Below, piece after piece: positions 61,120-64,000 of a DNA stretch of 64,000 nt. The DNA is from Firmicutes bacterium UBA3572. Its GTDB lineage: Bacteria; Bacillota; Desulfotomaculia; Desulfotomaculales; Desulforudaceae. Made by a program: the position numbers and the translations under genes. Every line of letters begins with the position of its first letter. Within the stretch, counting starts at the first letter, position 1. The notes beneath the pieces are model-generated. The model was given only the letters and a program-made list of their open reading frames with translations. It did not search any database and was not told the origin of the DNA. The stretch is from the NCBI GenBank assembly GCA_002375985.1, contig DFNH01000032.1:42610-106609 (forward strand), given 5' to 3'.

Positions 61120-63405
61120 ATGGCAATGCAAATCAGTAATCTCGGATACCCGCGCATGGATAGAGAACGTACGCTCAAAAAATTGTTGGAAGCACACTGG
61201 CAAGGACAACTAAGTGAAAAAGATCTGCTTACCGGCGCTGCCCAAATAGAGCAGGCACACTGGGACAAACAGATTGAGTTTGGTATCGATATAATTCCCG
61301 TAGGAGATTTTTCTTTTTACGATCACGTTCTCGATACTGCTTTCATGTTTGGTCTTGTTCCAAAACGTTTTCAGGAAGTAGAGGGTGGAACCGGGAGTCT
61401 GGCAGCCTATTTTGCCATGGCCCGGGGCAGTACCAACGCTCCGGCCTGTGCTATGAAAAAGTGGTTTGATACCAACTATCACTATATTGTACCTGAATGG
61501 GAGAATAAACCTTATCTGGCCCAGAACCGGCCGCTGCAGGTTTATCTGCGGGCTCAACAAACTCTTGGAACTAAAGGTAAGCCGGTAATATTGGGCCCGT
61601 TTACCTTTGTTAAGTTGTCCAAAAATCTGGCAAACTGGCGCCAGGCCCTGTCGGAATTGGCTCCGCTCTACGCTCAACTGCTCAGGGAATTGGATGAAGC
61701 TGGGGTTACATGGGTCCAAATAGATGAACCGGCACTAGTTACGGACATGACCGAAGAGGAAGCGGTTGCGCTGCAGGAGACATATAAAGAAATAACCAAA
61801 TCGTTAACCGGCTTGAAAATTATGCTTCAAACATATTTTGGCAGTCTTAGCCGGTACGAAGATGTAATTACGCTTCCAGTAGATGGTTTCGGGCTGGACT
61901 TTGTGCAGGGCAGTCGGGATAATCTACGTTACCTGGAACAGAATAATTTTCCTGCCGGTAAGTACCTGGGGATAGGAATAGTTGACGGGCGTAATGTCTG
62001 GCAGAGTAACTTGCGCGAGCGGTTGAATTTGATTTACCGGATAGAAAAGTATGTACCGCTTGATAGAATTTGGCTGCAGCCCTCGTGCAGTTTGATACAC
62101 TTGCCGGTAACAACTGCTGACGAGACCCAGTTACCTCCTGCTTTGCATGCCGCTCTGCGCTTTGCTGACGAACGCCTGGCAGAACTGAAAATTCTGGCCC
62201 GTGCAGTTAAGCACGGTGAAACAGCGGTGGCAGATGAACTGATAGCTTCTGACCGCACGCAACATGCTTTCGAGCAGATGCCCGGCCGGGTTGAACCTGC
62301 CGTGCGTACCCGTATCGAAACCTTGAAGGAGGACGATTTTAAGCGGTCTGTGACCTTTGTTGAACGCAAAGTACAGCAGGCCAGCCGGCTTTCGCTGCCT
62401 CTTTTACCTACCACTACGATAGGAAGTTTTCCTCAAACAGCGGAAGTACGTCAGATACGGGCGCGTTTTAGAAAGGGCCAGGTAGACGAGAAACAGTATC
62501 GCGATTTTATTCGTTGTCAAATCGCTGAATGCATTAAGATCCAGGAAGAAATAGGTCTTGATGTACTGGTACACGGGGAATTTGAGCGTAACGACATGGT
62601 TGAATATTTTGGAAACAAGCTCCGGGGATTTGCAGTAACTGTAAATGGCTGGGTGCAATCTTACGGTTCTCGCTGTGTCAAGCCGCCTATTCTATACGGA
62701 GATGTTTGGCGCGACAGCCCAATGACCGTTGAAGAGATAACATATGCTCAATCTTTAACCCAACGACCGGTAAAAGGGATGCTGACCGGCCCGGTAACGA
62801 TTATTAACTGGTCATTTGTACGTGAAGATATAGAACGGGAGCAAGTAGCTTATCAGATTGCTCTGGCTATTCGTGACGAAATTAATGACCTGGAGAAAAA
62901 CGGCATTTCTATTATCCAGGTCGATGAACCGGCTCTCCGCGAAGGCTTGCCGCTTAAAGTTCGGGAAAGAGAACACTATCTTTCCTGGGCGGTAAATGCA
63001 TTTAACCTGGCAATTGGCGGAACCCGCCCCGAAACCCAGGTACACACACACATGTGCTATGCCGAGTTTGAAAATATTATACAGGCCATTGATGCCATGG
63101 ATGCTGATGTTATTTCCGTTGAAGCTGCACGTAGTGGGGCCGATATTATTGAGTCCTTTGCCCGTCAAGGTTATTCTCGTGCTATAGGGCTCGGTGTTTA
63201 CGATGTTCATAGTCCCAGGGTTCCGGAAATTGCGGAAATGGAAAATATTATTCGCCGGGCATTAGAAGTTCTTGACCCTTCGCAGCTTTGGGTAAACCCT
63301 GACTGCGGCTTAAAAACCCGTAAAATCGAAGAGGTTGTAGCTGCTTTACGCCGGATGGTGCAAATGGCCCACCGTGTTCGTCAAACGTTAAATAACCCAA
63401 AATAG
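61120..63405 (+). CDS. metE: Cobalamin-independent methionine synthase
   Basis: Transfers a methyl group from 5-methyltetrahydropteroyl-polyglutamate to homocysteine. At 761 residues it is full length. The N-terminal barrel has ISNLGYPRMDRERTLKKLLE. The C-terminal catalytic barrel has TTTIGSFPQTAEVRQIRARF, IIQVDEPALREGLPL, and zinc ligands in VHTHMCYAEF and WVNPDCGLKTRK. ATG after AGGAGG, controlled by the cobalamin riboswitch. Codon use and base composition are clearly more AT-rich than the rest of the window, suggesting recent acquisition. Confidence 0.97.
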   Translation: MAMQISNLGYPRMDRERTLKKLLEAHWQGQLSEKDLLTGAAQIEQAHWDKQIEFGIDIIPVGDFSFYDHVLDTAFMFGLVPKRFQEVEGGTGSLAAYFAMARGSTNAPACAMKKWFDTNYHYIVPEWENKPYLAQNRPLQVYLRAQQTLGTKGKPVILGPFTFVKLSKNLANWRQALSELAPLYAQLLRELDEAGVTWVQIDEPALVTDMTEEEAVALQETYKEITKSLTGLKIMLQTYFGSLSRYEDVITLPVDGFGLDFVQGSRDNLRYLEQNNFPAGKYLGIGIVDGRNVWQSNLRERLNLIYRIEKYVPLDRIWLQPSCSLIHLPVTTADETQLPPALHAALRFADERLAELKILARAVKHGETAVADELIASDRTQHAFEQMPGRVEPAVRTRIETLKEDDFKRSVTFVERKVQQASRLSLPLLPTTTIGSFPQTAEVRQIRARFRKGQVDEKQYRDFIRCQIAECIKIQEEIGLDVLVHGEFERNDMVEYFGNKLRGFAVTVNGWVQSYGSRCVKPPILYGDVWRDSPMTVEEITYAQSLTQRPVKGMLTGPVTIINWSFVREDIEREQVAYQIALAIRDEINDLEKNGISIIQVDEPALREGLPLKVREREHYLSWAVNAFNLAIGGTRPETQVHTHMCYAEFENIIQAIDAMDADVISVEAARSGADIIESFARQGYSRAIGLGVYDVHSPRVPEIAEMENIIRRALEVLDPSQLWVNPDCGLKTRKIEEVVAALRRMVQMAHRVRQTLNNPK

Positions 63406-63502
63406 CTCAACTTTCGTATACCAAAAGTTGCAGTCAGACTTTTACCTCTAACCTGTAGCTCGAATATTTGATGAGCCGCGGGTTCATGAAAACTTATGCA
63501 AG

Positions 63503-63547
63503 TAAAAAGCCTCCCGTGCCTGTGCTGTAACAGCACAGGCACGGGAG
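63503..63547 (-). terminator. Terminator between metE and the aminotransferase
   Basis: A 17-bp perfect stem CTCCCGTGCCTGTGCTG / CAGCACAGGCACGGGAG with a 3-nt loop. On the minus strand it is followed by GGCTTTTTAC, fitting termination of the aminotransferase; it may also end metE transcripts. Confidence 0.8.
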
Positions 63548-63564
63548 ACCTCCTTGCCCATATT

Positions 63565-64000
63565 TTACCACCTGCAGTTTTCAATTGCCTCATCTAAAAC
63601 GTCCATTCCAAAGTTAACCTGCTCTTCCGTCATTACCAGGGGCGGTAAAAATCGTATTACATTGTCGAATATCCCTGCACTGATAAAAATAACCTCTTTT
63701 TTCAAAGCATACCTGGTAATTTTCTTTACAATTTCGGGATATGGTTCTTTCGAATTCCGGTTCTTTACAAATTCTACCCCAAACATCGCGCCCAGCCCCC
63801 GGATATCTCCAATCACATCATATTTCCCGTACATTTCCCAAAGCCTGGACTTAATAATGTCTCCTATTGCTTTTGCTTTACCAGCCAAATTATCCCGCTG
63901 TGTTTTCTCAATCACTTTAAGTGCCACTACACAACCCAAAGGGCTTCCGGCAAATGTTCCACCAACTTCTCCGGATTTTGTCAATGGCCATTTAAAAATC
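63565..64000 (-). CDS. Class-III aminotransferase (GabT-like), C-terminal part
   Basis: The C-terminal ~145 residues of a fold-type I, class-III PLP aminotransferase (4-aminobutyrate/acetylornithine group), cut by the right window edge. The frame continues open to base 64000 (FKWPLTKSGEVGGT). Typical segments are GGTFAGSPLGCVVALKVIE, IRGLGAMFGVEFV and IRFLPPLVMTEEQVNFGMDV. The PLP lysine is outside the window. AT-rich like metE, convergent with it, and probably part of the same acquired stretch. Confidence 0.88.
   Translation of the reverse strand, partial: IFKWPLTKSGEVGGTFAGSPLGCVVALKVIEKTQRDNLAGKAKAIGDIIKSRLWEMYGKYDVIGDIRGLGAMFGVEFVKNRNSKEPYPEIVKKITRYALKKEVIFISAGIFDNVIRFLPPLVMTEEQVNFGMDVLDEAIENCRW

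Noticed and set aside
1..64000. CRISPR arrays, prophage or known antiphage systems
   Set aside because: No regularly spaced repeats, cas genes, phage structural genes or recognisable defence cassette were seen; the lone methyltransferase has no partner.

Overview
The window is a 64 kb piece of a Gram-positive, endospore-lineage, sulfate-reducing bacterium. Evidence for this: a complete dissimilatory sulfite reductase set (dsrAB, dsrD, dsrC, dsrMK without dsrJOP), Firmicutes-type gene blocks (spo0F-fba-fsa-rho; rpsF-ssb-rpsR-rplI-dnaB-purA; rapZ-whiA), a T-box leader, a SCIFF ranthipeptide pair, frequent TTG/GTG starts with strong Shine-Dalgarno sites, and a high-GC backbone. The best guess is the Desulfotomaculum/Pelotomaculum group, with 'Candidatus Desulforudis' one possibility. 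This was judged from the sequence alone, without a database search. Almost every gene up to 59 kb is on the minus strand.

Layout. 1-5.1 kb: lower glycolysis operon gap-pgk-tpiA-gpmI-eno (eno cut by the window edge). 5.2-10.9 kb: whiA, rapZ, sugar phosphate isomerase, ROK glucokinase, HAD phosphatase and a YfcE-like phosphoesterase. 10.9-15.6 kb: uvrC-uvrA, followed by a transposase relic. 16-19 kb: radical SAM protein, HPP membrane protein (plus strand) and a LysM/M23 peptidase. 19.1-23.5 kb: rho, fsa, fba, a CxxC protein and spo0F. 23.6-30.7 kb: YIP1 protein, sppA, pyrG, argS, aminotransferase and Lrp-type regulator behind a T-box. 31.1-33.4 kb: a solitary DNA methyltransferase, endonuclease V and cutA.

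33.4-44.0 kb is the sulfur-respiration locus. It holds a CobB/CbiA-type amidase (probably DsrN, siroheme amidation), dsrC, dsrK, dsrM, a 2x[4Fe-4S] ferredoxin, and then plus-strand FmdB and HEAT-repeat proteins. A YkgJ-type cysteine-cluster protein and a TPR protein follow, then dsrD-dsrB-dsrA, which end at a strong terminator. DsrAB reduces sulfite using siroheme, DsrD activates it, DsrC carries the trisulfide product, and DsrMK links DsrC to the menaquinone pool.

44.5-52.4 kb: rlmH, murA, an HEIAH metallopeptidase, TPR protein, G5/LysM/M23 endopeptidase, SCIFF maturase with its 49-residue precursor, a CBS-ACT protein and tRNA-Gly. 52.5-59.4 kb: purA, COG2509 flavoprotein, dnaB, rplI, DUF2232 protein, rpsR, ssb and rpsF, with a near-consensus promoter. 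59.6 kb onward: tRNA-Glu, then a gene-poor stretch with a broken IS256-family transposase and a 302-bp MITE-like element. Last come a cobalamin riboswitch controlling metE and the 3' part of a class-III aminotransferase. The metE end is visibly more AT-rich than the rest and looks acquired.

The most unusual signal is a repeated, foldable leader element in the same orientation upstream of pgk, fsa and purA. Two of the three copies sit between glycolytic genes; no known riboswitch class was recognised. Other points of interest are the extra cysteine in the DsrC tail, perfect inverted DnaA boxes at 24.3 kb, and the accessory HEAT/YkgJ/TPR genes inside the dsr locus.
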